A DNA stretch of 64,000 nucleotides from NCBI GenBank assembly GCA_932294295.1, contig OW028579.1, forward strand, positions 34,483,250-34,547,249. The letters are read 5' to 3'. The notes under the pieces were generated by a model. That model saw only the letters and a list, made by a program, of their open reading frames with translations. It made no database searches and was not told the origin of the DNA. Position numbers and translations under genes: made by a program. Positions 48,508 to 60,330 of the stretch are shown piece after piece (positions within the stretch are counted from its first letter, which is position 1; each line of letters starts with the position of its first letter). This DNA comes from Alitta virens. Lineage: Eukaryota; Annelida; Polychaeta; Phyllodocida; Nereididae.

Positions 48508-48999
48508 ATTAAGAGAATCAACACTGGGGGAGGCACTAACCTTGATAAATGTGCTTGAATACATTGTTACCTTCTTAATTGAGTAATTTCTCAATTTGCA
48601 TTTGATCAAAAAGGTACATTTCACAACAGAGAGGTAACATTTTTAGTTTTGAAATGTTTATTGACTTTCATCAACCAGTGACATACTTAGTAAACATGTG
48701 CAAATAATTACAATTATTTTGCAAGTTATGCAGCCTAAGCTGAAGGAGTAACTTTACATACAGTGTAAAGTGCAGTATGATTAATAATTCAGACTATATT
48801 AAAACGTTACCATTCTGTTCATTGAACCATTCTGTTCAGCCACCAAACATCATTAATTACCCCTTTTTCTAGTCAGGTATGCAATCATCCATGGATTTTC
48901 CATTGTAAATAGAAATATACATTTAATTGATTTTTACAAATTAGGTATGTAAATATGACCATTTTATCATCACGAAGTTTCACATTTCGAAGGCTTCTT

Positions 49000-50696
49000 T
49001 TATTTAAGTGTCCACAAACACATTTTGTTTAGGTTTTCCCTGAGTTCCACGTACGTTGCCATTGTATTTTGGAAGTTCTTAGCTTCAAGAATCTTCTTCC
49101 AGGCTTCAAAGTCATTGTAAAGTTCATTTAATATTTTATCATCTTTTGTCTCAACTAGAGAACAGGTGTTAGCCAAATCTACACAACACTGTAGCACAAG
49201 ACTAAAACATTTCAGTGAATTATTTGTTTTTCCATAAACTTTCTTTGCATGACTTAACATCGACTTCAGATCACAGTTTTGCATTAAATCATGATTATAT
49301 AGCATATTTCCCTTAAATAATGCCGCAAAATTTTCAAATTCGGAATTGCGGTGATTGACCTGGCAGCGAAATCTTTCGGAAAAAGGACACTCAATGTGTC
49401 CATTGTCAAAAACTGTTATTTTCTGAAATATTTGGGCCATTTCACTTTCGGTCAGCAATCCTTTTATTGTTGTCACACTATTGGCAAAGTCTTGCAAACT
49501 CATGGTGGGAAATCGTATTTTGTACAGTGCATCACCAATTGTTTTCCTCATGTTTGCGCCATTGACAGGAAGTTTTGAATTATGACACTGCTTCTTCATC
49601 CATATTTCTATGCCATAGAACAATTCAACTTCCACAGCATTGGTGTTTTCTGTGTCCAGAAGGGCTGATAGTGCAGGCTGTGTCAGATCATCAAATGAAG
49701 GAGCATCCAGAATTGGTCCGGTGTTCTTTGAAAACATTTCTGTACATTTCTCCTGTAGAGCTGCAGACTTGCAATTCATTGCTTCATTCATGTAGAAGCA
49801 AAGATTTTCGATGCACATTAATTCACTGATGTGATCAACACAGGCTTGTTCGCAATGAGTCATCCTAAACTGAATAGCAGCCGAGAGGAACATGAACACA
49901 TTATCATTTGATATGGCTAAGTTTTCTGTATAGATGTACCTGAAATTAGAAAGAATAAAATTAGGATAAGGCGTCTGGAAAGTGGAAAAGTCACTCGGTA
50001 CACAACACACATGATATTGAATGACAAAGTGAGTCTCTGTAATTTACTAGCATCTCAGGCAGATTTGTTGGAGACAAGGTAGTAGTAGTAATTTGAATAA
50101 CTGTAAGCGGATGGCGACCAGAAAAGGCCGAGGCTTATCAGGCTGGCTGCCTTACAGAATCAGGTTTGAATTATATTAAAAAAAAAACTGCTTTATTTTG
50201 TAATGTTTGGAGTTTCATTATATAAAATTTTGCAGCTGAACCATAGACTTGTATTGTAAGTCTATGGTGCAGACAAAGTGTCCTTTAATTCAGATTGTGT
50301 AATGTAAAATGCCAATTTGTCAGATTATATGTGCAGACTTCAAAAAAGCTCAACAGTAGGTACATGTTGAACAACTAAGGCAATTCACTTGAACATAGTT
50401 ACAACAAATATTCATACTGCTATGAGTCCGACTATCTCCAATCAAAATGTTTACCGTAGCAGTGCTTTAAAGGACTCGTAGTCCACATCTTCAATAGAAA
50501 TAGGTTCATCTCCGTGATTCCACGTCATAGCAATCTCAGTGAGAACCTAGCACCTTGATCGCATTTCCCTCAACATGAATTTGTGTGCTTCAATAGTCTT
50601 TCCACCCACAGCAAACATCACATCACAGCCTTCCTGCTTGTCAAACTCCGCAGCTAGAGCCTCGCTCAAAAATCTTTGTTGTAGGTTCAATGCCAT
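49000..50696 (-). pseudogene. BTB-BACK array copy 4, one in-frame TAG in the BTB domain
   Basis: Exons 50696-50455 and 49939-49000 with the conserved phase-2 intron; 393 codons if read through. The start ATG lies four bases after the acceptor. The BTB domain (QEGCDVMFAVGGKTIEAHKF) is interrupted at codon 50 by TAG (50549-50547), where copy 5 has CAG. Everything else is open: YIYTENLAISNDNVF, ENLCFYMNEAMNCKS, YKIRFPTMSLQDFANSV, QCCVDLANTC and the final NLNKMCLWTLK. A single C-to-T change accounts for the stop. It could be a recent pseudogene, an allele, or a sequencing error. The stop codon overlaps an AATAAA (AAATAAAAG). Confidence 0.85.
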
Positions 50697-51097
50697 TGTG
50701 CTATAACAGGAAAAAAAAATTGCTCATGATATAGTATTTTTACCCGTCTTCTAAATTTATGTTGTTACATATTTCAAGATATTTTTAACACACAATAGTG
50801 GAATGCAAATGGGAAGTATCATCTAGCACCATTACAGCGTTTGGATTCCCCGCTATGACAATGAGGCAGTGAGGAAACCCCCGCCTGCTTTGTGGCTTCA
50901 TGGCTATCAGATAGAGAGCAGGGAACCAGTGTATAGTTGAGTGTTAAAAATTATGGATAAAGTTTGAATGAACATATGGTCTGGAAAAAGAAATTGATAT
51001 TAAATCGTATTAAAAAACATAGTGTTTGTGCATCTGTCACCAGCAAAATGTGCATTAAAGAGATGGCCTTAGATTTGACAGCATATATATATATTTA

Positions 51098-51245
51098 TAC
51101 AATTATTGCACAGTGGCGAGTGCAATATCCATTTTAATGGAACCAAGACATCTCCTATTGCACGAGGCAAAGCCGAGTGAACTATCAGTTGTCGAGGTTC
51201 CATAAAAACAGATATTGCACGAGACACTGTGCAGTAATTGTTATA
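51098..51245. mobile_element. 148-bp palindromic MITE
   Basis: CAATTATTGCACAGTGGCGA, continuing GTGCAATATC to GGAACC, is inverted against GGTTCC to GATATTGCACGAGACACTGT, continuing GCAGTAATTG. The arms are about 47 bp with a few mismatches. Confidence 0.85.
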
Positions 51246-52029
51246 TTATATGGCTTTTCTATTTACACATATAAAAAGGGACTGTGTATGGCACAATTGA
51301 TTTCAATTTGGCAGAAAAATTAATAGCCTATTTTACTCGATCATTTTTTCCATTAATTATTTTCTATAATTTTTATTAATCATTATTTACACATATATTG
51401 GCAACCCAAAACTGCTTTGAGCTTCCAATTGACAAAAAAAAAGCTTACATTGTTTTAGTGTAAGAGGTTGTTTACATTTTAGAAACACAACACGGAATAA
51501 CCTGTTACGCGAAATGCAGCAAATCAAATAAATCTGTTATTGTTAGTGTAATTCACCTTCATTAAAGGAAGGTATATGATTTGTTTATACTTAAAAAAAA
51601 GAGGCTTATTTCGCCACCTAAATGTACCTTGCAATATCCCTGTGCAATATAGGAAAATATTGCATGGCTCTTAGCCAATCAGAATTTCTGCTAGTATATA
51701 TTTATGGGTATGGGTACAATGTATTGCATAGTTAATAGCTTGCTTCATATCAGTTAAAAACTATATTCAATGAGGAGCAAATAACTATGTCCCTTGATGA
51801 TGTAACAATATTACACATATATGCAAATAACTTTTACTAACTTGGTGGCTCGAACCATTGCTACATTTCTTTAATTGTTTCTCTTCTTTTAATGAAATTT
51901 TAAATGTACAGTGTATTCATGTTTTGCGAAATTTTCTGTTGAATTTGAACATATTGATGTAATATGACATAATACTGTCAATAAACATAGGCTGCGCGGC
52001 AGCTAAACCCTATGCGAATCCCACATAGC

Positions 52030-53440
52030 ACACAGGCATCACCGGAGGGCGGGCGTTACACTTTCATTTCCAGAGCAGAACGAACTATAACACGACTTTT
52101 GTTTCTAGAGCTAAACTCTAACACTAATGCACTTACCCTAATGAAATTTTATAGAGTAACACTCTATATGGCCTAGGGGTGCCTAGTGATAGCCACACTG
52201 TCATATCTGAGCTATGTTTTACAAAATATTTTCTTGAGTGTTTATATAGTGTGAGATGAACCGAAACAATTGCCACTTGGCCTACATAGCCTGTTAAGCA
52301 AAGCTAATTAGAGTCCAAGATGTCCTATTTTTTTAACTGAATTTCTGCATTTGTTTTGATATAAGATTATATTTCCAAAATAGTGCAATGATCCTAATAA
52401 GAAATATATATGAAATTCAGCAACAACATTATGCCACATAAAGATGTTGGGTATAATTTCATACAAAATTAACCTTTAAGGTTTGTGTATTGACTTGTAT
52501 TTAAATAAATAAAGTCCAAATACAAATAAATACAAATTTTAAAGGCTTATTTTATATGGAATGATACTGAACGCACTCATTTTAATGCTTTTATAAGTCA
52601 AAATATTACTTTTTGCTGGCAACTGAAGGAACTACATATTATCAATTGCCATATTCCCTTCAACAGTCTGAATTGTTGGGTTGCTAATTTGCATTTAAAT
52701 TAGTATTTATAACTAAACACTTTACAGGTGTATATGAAGAAAACAATAAGTATTGGAGTCAAGTGAAAGTAATATAGATCATTGTACAAATAATTATTAT
52801 GAAATTGCTAATTATAAACAAAAACTGTTGATTAGGTTGAGCATGGCAATAGTATGATTAAATATTTAATAATTGTATGCACATGAATTGTACAACATTT
52901 ACGGCTGTCATTGGTAAGTATGGGATGATCAGGAATATAAAGGAAGCAACACAATTTTAAGGATTTTTTTTCCAGATTTACCATTATTAGGAAAAAAAAG
53001 AAAAATACAAATGTCAAAATTAAGCTTAAAGGTGAAAGTATTATAATCCAGATATATCACATATTGCAAGGTACATTCCCCTAAATGTTACTTAATATTA
53101 TGTAATGATCATAGAGTCATTGATATGTGGGTTTAAAAGAGTACCAAATTTTCATATTTTCCTTATTATATAAAATTATCTGTCATTAATGGTTATGAAA
53201 CGCCAAAAGAGTATCTCTAAACTTTTTTAGACATACAGTAGTGACAGACATTGCAGTAGTGTGTGAGTCCTACTCTGGAAACAGAAATGCTATGTTTTTT
53301 TTCTTTTCCCTAAATACTTTAAAGCACAGCTAAGCTATAAAGAGTAATGAAATATAAAATGTTGTTAGGGTAAGTGCATTAGTGTTAGAGTTCTGCTCCG
53401 GAAACGAAAGTGTTACGCCGCCCGCCCGACCGTCCACCCT
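52030..53440. mobile_element. 1.4-kb fold-back element carrying repeat R1
   Basis: The left end (about 52034-52136) has GGAGGGCGGGCGTTACACTT, then TCCAGAGCAGAAC, then CTCTAACACTAATGCACTTA. The right end (53366-53435) has the inverse: AAGTGCATTAGTGTTAGAGT, TCTGCTCCGGAAACGAAAGT, CGCCGCCCGCCC. The middle (52386-53290) is repeat R1, also found at 30175-31104. The left part is repeated at 61275-61600. No transposase frame is seen and no target duplication could be fixed. Confidence 0.78.
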
Positions 53441-54140
53441 CCCACCCATTGGACGGACATGGATGATAACAAAAACCCTTTTCGAACTTTGTTTGCTGAG
53501 GGTTAAAAATTGGCTTAGGGACAAACACAAAACTGATTGTACAGTAGAAGATTGCTATACATGTCAATGATACATGTCAATGATACTGTGTTATTTATAT
53601 ATCACACTGTTTTTTGACATACAAGGGGCACCCATGCTGGGGTCCTAATTGAGACAAAATGGGTGTTCCTTGACCCCCTATAATGATTTTTTTATGTAAT
53701 CCAAAACATTATTGTATTTAATTTATGGGTCAAGTATATTCATTTCATTGTCATTGTCATTGAGACACTATCATCTATATCTACTAGCCAAGATTCATTT
53801 ATACAAAAAAACATCAAATTGGATACCTTTTTCTGGTCACTTTTTATCTTTTAATAATTACGTAGAATAGTTCTTCAGTTTTCAATTGATCTGAGAACAT
53901 GATGTCACAGTTGTTTGCATAAATTTCATGCTTTATTTCCTAAAATCACATAACAATAGTCAAGCCAAACGAGATAGCATTGTAAACGCCTATCTGATAT
54001 AATGTGGCTTAATCAAAACAGTTTAGCAGTTAACAATTTGTTTGACTAAATCCAGTATACAAAGATAATAATAAAGGTTGCTACAAATATACTTAACTTG
54101 TTATCAGTACTAGTCTTTCAGTTTTCGTGATCACATTCAG
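53441..54140. other. Intergenic, no gene recognised
   Basis: AT-rich DNA between two fold-back elements, with no exon or RNA gene that I can support. Confidence 0.45.
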
Positions 54141-54410
54141 GAAGTAACATTTCCCAGAAATCAGTTTAGAGAAGCAGCACTACTACCATTGCAACTGCTG
54201 ACTTCGAAATTTAAAGTTAAATATGCGATTGAAATACGTACATAATAGTTATTTCTCGATTTGTGCTTTACTATGGAGCCCCTAAGAGGACATGGCAGAA
54301 AAAAATATAATTTTTCTGTGCACACTAGTAAATTAAATTTTTTTTTTGCCGTGCGCAAGAATAAATTAAAGGAAAAATATATAATTTTCCTAAGTGCACG
54401 AGTATTTTAA

Positions 54411-54490
54411 CACGAAAAACATTTGGTGCACACGAGAAACATTTGGTGCACACGAGAAACATTTGGTGCACACGAGAAACATTTGGTGCG
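54411..54490 (+). repeat. 20-bp subterminal repeats, left side of the fold-back element
   Basis: The unit CACACGAGAAACATTTGGTG is present about four times in a row. Its inverted counterpart is on the right side of the element. Confidence 0.95.
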
Positions 54491-54673
54491 CCCAAATGCT
54501 ATCTTGGTAGATCTGCATTGGAGTTAAAAATGCTGTTCCTTGCAATGAAAAATAGTCCCTGCAGAAAACTGCAATGAACAAATCAATCAATCAATCACAC
54601 ATATAGATGGTATATCAATTGGTCAATAATCAATCAATCACACATGTAGATGGTATATCAATTGGTCAATTAA

Positions 54674-54784
54674 TACCTATCAATCTATCTATCTATCTAT
54701 CAATCTATCAATCTATCTATCTATCTCTCTATCTATATATATCTCTATCTCTCTATCTATCCATCTATCTCTCTATCTATCCCA
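54674..54784 (+). repeat. (CTAT)n microsatellite
   Basis: Imperfect CTAT/CAAT/CTCT tetramers lie at the centre of the fold-back element. Confidence 0.95.
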
Positions 54785-54845
54785 GTTAGCATTCCAAATT
54801 GGCCTAGCATCGTTTCCATTAACATCGCCAGCATCGCGTCAACAT
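54785..54845. mobile_element. Half copy of family M1
   Basis: TTAGCATTCCAAATTGGCC and AGCATCGTTTCCATTAACAT match one end of the elements at 20637 and 42924 in inverse orientation. The other end is missing. Confidence 0.7.
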
Positions 54846-55185
54846 TGAAACAATGCTTGTTTATCGAAGATGTATGTATATGTGACTTCATGTATGTATA
54901 TGTGACTTCATGTATGTAAATGATTATTGATAGATACAAAAGATTGCCATATTTTGGTAAAGCATGTACTTTCATGTACTTAATTGAAAACCCCATCTTT
55001 CTAGCACTTTTAGTTGCTGAAATACAACACAATACATTTTTGCAATCAAGATATATCTAATGAACTTTCTGACATATGTCCTAATTGGCTGCACTGAGTG
55101 CACTTTACTACAATGGAACAGCATTTTTAACTCCTAATAAAAGAAAAACTATTTGGCCTACATAAATGACCTTCATAGAAGTGTG

Positions 55186-55265
55186 CACACGTTTTTCCCA
55201 TGCACACGAAATGTTTTCCATGCGCACGAAATGTTTCCCATGCGCACGAAATGTTTCCCGTGTGA
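55186..55265 (-). repeat. 20-bp subterminal repeats, right side of the fold-back element
   Basis: The unit GCGCACGAAATGTTTCCCAT is present about four times. It is the approximate inverse of the left-side repeats, so the element can fold into a long stem. Confidence 0.93.
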
Positions 55266-55765
55266 ACAAATGTTTCTTCTGCACACCAGTTAATTTACTT
55301 GTGCGCACGGAAAAATTTGATTTTTTCTGCCATGTCCGCTTAGGGGCTCCGTACTTCACAAAACTTTAGGTGCATTTCACAACAACTAGATTTTACAAGT
55401 GCAAATAATTTCACAGAATTAAAAAGTCACAAGCAAATAAATTATAATTACTCAATTATGGAGAAAAAAACTAGCTTATTAGCCAATTAGACTCAGACTC
55501 AGAAGCTATTTATTATCCACATAAATTTATCTTTTACATGGCAATTTAACAAGTTACAAAGTAAAACGATATATATGTGTGTACATTTCTGAAGAAGGGG
55601 AGACTTCTTTAATATGGTATAACTCATAACAAGTCAGTTACACAAATAACATTGATTTGTTTTTCTGTAAAAAAGGAATGCAAATTTCACTTGATGTAGG
55701 TAGTACTGTAGGCCTACTAGTTTCGGATGATGAGTTCATAAAGTTCCATCTTTCCAAGACTTCTT

Positions 55766-57116
55766 TCAATTTAGTGTCCACAAACACAGTTTGTTTAGCT
55801 TGGTTCTGAGTTCTTTGTATTTCGACATTGTATGTTGGAAGTTTTCAGTCTTTAAATTAATGGCACCCTCCCATGCTTCAAAGGCATTGAAAAGTTCATT
55901 TCTTATTTCTTGATTTTCAGGTACTGCTTTCTCCACTAATACACAAGTGTTTGCAAGATCAACACAACACTGTAGCAAAAGGCCAACATTTTTTAATGAT
56001 ACCTCTTCATTTTCGCAAACATTCTTCACATAGCTTATCATCGATTTCAAGGTACAATTATGTTTTAGATCAGTGTTATAAAGGGTGTTTGCCTCAAATA
56101 ATGCTTTGAAGTGTTCACATTCGACATTACGAAGGTTGTACGTACAACGAAATTTCTCCGAAAAAGTACAATTGATTCCCTGGCTGTCAAAGATTGTTAT
56201 TTTCTGGAATACTTGGGCCATTTCACTCTCCGTTAACAACCCTTTACTTGTGGTGACTGTGTTTGCAAAGTCTTGCACACTCATTGTTGGAAATCGTATT
56301 TTGTACAGTGCATCACCAATGGTCTTCCTCATGTTTGTGCCATTTATAGGAAGTTGTAAATTATGACACTGCTTCTTCATCCAAAATTCTATACCATAAA
56401 ATAATTCAATTTCCACAGCATTGGTGTTTTCTGTGTCCAGAAAGGCTGACAGTGCCGGTTGTGTCAGATTATAAAATGAAGGATCATCCAGAATTGCTCC
56501 AGTGTTCTTTGAAAACATTTCTTTACATTCCTCCTCAAGAGCTGCAGACTTGAAATTCGTTGCTTCATTCATGTAGATGCAAACATTTTCGATGCACATT
56601 AATTCACTGATGTGATCAACACAGGCTTGTTCGCAGTGAGTCATCCTAAATGTAACAGCAGCTGACAGAAGTACAAACACATTGTCATTTGATATGGTTA
56701 TGTCATCTGTGTAGATGTACCTGAAATTTAAAAAGTAACAGAATTAACATAGAACTACAAAACTCATACAGGTATTATTATCACCATATATTTGTAATCA
56801 GTAAGTGGCATATTTTATGCCGATATGACTCAGACTATGAGCCTCATCTCCAAGTGTAATCTGTAAGTACAAACCTCAGCAGTGCTTTAAAGGACTCATA
56901 GTCCACATCTTCAATTGAGATAGGTTTATCTCCATGATTCCATGTCCTAGCAATCTCATGAAGAGCCTGGCATCTTGCTTGCATCACCTTCAACATGAAT
57001 TTGTGTGCTCCAATAGTTTGTCCATCAACGAGAAACATAACATCGCAGCCTTCCTGCTTGTTGAACTCCTCAGCCAAAGAATCACTCAAAATTTTGTACC
57101 GCTCATCCATTGCCAT
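55766..57116 (-). CDS. BTB-BACK protein, array copy 5
   Basis: Exons 57116-56875 and 56720-55766, phase-2 intron of only 154 bp, 398 residues. The ATG follows the acceptor AAATTAG directly. Residues about 20-115 are the BTB domain (QEGCDVMFLVDGQTIGAHKF; YIYTDDITISNDNVF). Residues about 120-230 are the BACK domain (ENVCIYMNEATNFKSA, YKIRFPTMSVQDFANTV, GLLTESEMAQVFQKI). The tail has CTFSEKFRCTYN, QCCVDLANTC and a C-terminal helix ending KLNKLCLWTLN. It is closest to copy 4. With no PHR domain, it is a BTB-BACK protein with its own tail type. The first intron or upstream region is interrupted by an antisense retroelement about 30 bases beyond the acceptor, but the polypyrimidine tract survives. 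Confidence 0.88.
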
Positions 57117-57151
57117 TCTAATTTGAAATTAAAAGAAAAAAAAGTTTAACA

Positions 57152-58720
57152 ACACCCCATATTATTTATGTCAGATCTACCCGATCATCTTGAAAAATCA
57201 GATGGAATAACATTAGGTGATTTTACTCTTACACATATATTGTATGCCGATGACATCGCACTTGTAGCTGATTCTCCTAATTGCATGCAAAATAGTATAA
57301 ATTCACTTCATAATTACTGTAAAAAATGGCACCTTATTGTAAATGTTAGTAAAACCAAAGTGATGCAGATTGGTAACAAAGCAATAAGCACCTTCTTCTG
57401 TAATGGGGAAAAACTAGTAAATGTTGACAGCTTCAAATATCTTGGCCATATGCTTACTAATAAGCGTAGAATACATAGCAAGATGACGGAATACCTCTCA
57501 ACACAAGCTCATAAAGCGCTCTTTGCACTGCAAGGTGATTCAAAACAAGCATTAGGAAAAATCGATCCCATGCTATCTCTTCGAATGTTTGATACCTATA
57601 TTTTACCTATCCTGGAGTACAATAGTGAAATATGGACAAGTGAAAAATCTATGCCTGAATTAGAAAATTTGCAACTTGCATATCTTAAAAACATATTAGG
57701 AGTTAGAAAACAAACACCATCTTTAGCAGTCTATGGTGAAACAGGTAGATTCCCATTGCATGTCAGACAGAAAATTAGAATGGTGAATTACTGGATAAGA
57801 TTGGAAAGAGCACCTGATGACAGTTTACTTAAGAAATGTTTAAATTTTCAGAAGGAAATTTATGTGAATGCAGTAAATGGAAATAACTGGTACAGTAAAG
57901 TGTGTCATGTATTAAATAACTGCAACATTGAATATGATATTAGTAACCTCAGAAACTTTGACATTGATAATATCTCTAACACAGTGAAACTAAGACTCTA
58001 TGAAGCCGAACATGAGCGACTTATAAATGCAATAAATGACAGTTCACAACAACCAAAACTTAGGACATATAAACTATTTAAAACTGATTGTAGAATAGAA
58101 CCTTATCTTGAATTGCAACAAATTCGCAAAGTGTTAACTAAAATAGCTAGATTTAGGACAAGTTCACATAGCCTGAAGATTGAAACAGGTCGACACCATA
58201 AACCAATAATTCCTGCTCCAAATAGAATATGTGAAAAGTGTACGTTAAACTTTGTAGAAGACGAAATTCACTGTTTGATTGTCTGTCCTGGTAATGAGCA
58301 ACAACTTCTTGTCTCTAGATGATATAACTAAGTTTACAGCAATAATGACAAACAAGGAACCTGAGTTATTAATTAGTTTAGGAAAGTTTCTCCTTCAAGC
58401 CGATGTGTAGAGAAAACCATCTCCTGTATCCACACAGTTATTAATTTAGTTTATTAGTTTATTAGTTATGATGTGCTTGTCATGTTTTGGACTTTAAGAG
58501 TGAAATGTTTTTATTAGCGGCTTGTATTTTTTTCTATTGTGTATGTGGATTTTAAACACGTATTATAAGTTAACTTGGTGGCTGGAACCTTGATTATTGA
58601 AATTTTATTGCTTTCTGTATTTACATTAATGTCTCTTTCATGTTATCTTTTAACTGAATGACATATGTATCACTTATGATATTTTACATGTCAATAAAAT
58701 CTATATATATTATTATTATT
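57152..58720 (+). mobile_element. 5'-truncated non-LTR retrotransposon, frameshifted
   Basis: The frame 57168-58322 encodes the second half of a reverse transcriptase: the catalytic YADDIALVADS motif, then CKKWHLIVNVSKTKVMQIG and the thumb region. It continues to a C-terminal zinc-knuckle-like motif (CEKCTLNFVEDEIHCLIVCP). The endonuclease and the first half of the RT are missing. Near 58290-58310 the frame shifts; the rest of the ORF (SLDDITKFTAIMTNKEPELL and on) is open in another frame to TAG at 58408-58410. A 3' UTR with AATAAA (58693-58698) and an (ATT)n tail follow, typical of LINEs with simple-repeat ends. The clade (for example CR1/L2/Jockey group) is not decided. It lies antisense to BTB copy 5. 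Confidence 0.9.
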
Positions 58721-58727
58721 ATATTAA

Positions 58728-59680
58728 CTTAATATCGGTGCTAAAATACCATTTCTAAATTTACAATAGGCCTATATGTCAGAAATGTATCAATATAGGT
58801 CATTATGAATAGCAGACTAAAGTGGGATTCTGCAAGCGGGAACTGACTCTTCAGCGTTGGTGAGCAGAAAATGGCTACTTCCGGAACCAAAGCCAGGCTG
58901 AGCGCCATAGTAATGAATAGGATTGGTCAGAACAAAGGTGGATAACTCGTTAAATAATGCATGTAAAGCAATAATTTCAACTGTCGTGGCACAAGGGCAT
59001 CCTAAACTATTCCCAAAAATCACAAATGGTCCAAAATGCCAGCTAGATATTTAGTTAATGATCAGTGAAAAAATGTAAACAAACGGCCGTCGCTCACTTC
59101 ACTCATAATCCTCCGTGATTTGAGGGAAATTCGGCCTTATTTTCCTCTGACAACACTTTAAACATACTTAGGCATGACTGTCCTAACTATTTTGATGTTT
59201 ATTTATCACTAAATTTTGTAATAAGTCCATTATTAAGGCATTCCTATGCCACGCCAATGCACTAGGCCTACACTGGGTGCTTGGTGCCAAAGCTGCTGCT
59301 GATAGCGCGATTTTTCGCATACATGTACGATTCGTAACGATATATAATTACTGCTATAGTTTTATTGTTAACAGGTTTGCTGGGTTTCAAGCTTATATAA
59401 GTTATAAGGAAATCTTACCTGGATGAATATTGGACAAACTAACCAAGTCCTAGCAGATTCAATACGTTTAATGTGTGCTATGCTATACAACGCAAGTAGG
59501 TCACAGTGTGTGTTTCCCAGGGGTGGTGGTCATAACGGCTACAAGCGAAAACGGCTACAACCAAAACGGCTACACGACGATAACCAAAACGTTTCCCAGA
59601 TATCAGGTACGGGGGGCACTATCACTTTAAAACAAATTTTAGATGAAAGCCCCATTAAAAAAAAAAACCCCCCATGAGTA
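58728..59680. other. Intergenic, no gene recognised
   Basis: Short frames only. A small 15-bp-like repeat around AACGGCTACAA is at about 59537-59590. The upstream non-coding exon of BTB copy 5 may lie here or further on, but I cannot identify it. Confidence 0.45.
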
Positions 59681-59960
59681 GTCAGTTACGAATAACATTG
59701 TATTTTTCATTGCAAAAGGGTGTAAATTTTACTTGATTATCATTAATAAGATACATGGGTATATACTACTTTATGATGATGAGCAATGATGAGTAAGTGA
59801 TAAATGTTCAGTGTTCATCATTAACATGATCAAGTTCCACATTCCTAAATCTTCTTTCAATTGAAAAGTGTCAATTATGTCTGCTAAGGAGGTTATATTT
59901 TTGGTTGAGTTTAGCAGAACAGCACGTACAGCCCATTTTTGATGTACGTGGTCACTCGTA
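59681..59960 (-). pseudogene. 3' remnant of a sixth BTB-BACK copy
   Basis: TTACGAATAACATTG, then TGCAAAAGG and ATTTTACTTGAT, then TTCCACATTCCTAAATC and TTCTTTCAATTG follow the same order as the flank just downstream of BTB copy 5 (55650-55790). Similarity fades within the coding end (AGTGTC) and no BACK or BTB sequence is left. The remnant suggests that the array once extended at least one unit further upstream. Confidence 0.6.
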
Positions 59961-60330
59961 GGTATTAGGCGTGACAATCAGTGATTTTTGCATTGATGGA
60001 AATGTTATTCAACCAACAAACTGTCAATTAACTGTCAAATAGCTTCAAATGTGCCAGACAAGTCAGTGCTATGGGTAGATTGTCCAAGATGCTAAATGTT
60101 TTATGTAAGCAGAAGATCCGTGCTTTATATTATCTTTACTAATTGCTCAATCATTTATCATTTTGTAAAGTTGGTGACTCAAAGAAAATGGAAAGATTGC
60201 TTGAACGACCACTGATATGTTTATTTTGACCTTGATAACACTTTGTTGAAAAGATCTAAGAAGTCTACTTTGTATCTCTACTGCTTACAGTTTATAAAAT
60301 TAGACATGAACTAATTAATGCCCCCTGTAG

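Larger units (their letters stand above)
54272..55353. mobile_element. 1.1-kb fold-back element with subterminal 20-bp repeats
   Basis: The ends TATGGAGCCCCTAAGAGGAC and GTCCGCTTAGGGGCTCCGTA are inverted and followed by ATGGCAGAAAAA on both sides. Inside each end is a 20-bp tandem repeat (see separate entries), then inverted GGAGTTAAAAATGCTGTTCC (left, near 54521) and its complement (right, near 55120). The centre holds a (CTAT)n tract and a half copy of family M1. Compared with the downstream flank of BTB copy 4 (about 48590-48625), the element interrupts otherwise matching sequence, which makes that site an approximate empty allele. CTTTAC and CTTCAC flank it, a possible degenerate target duplication. 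Confidence 0.85.
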
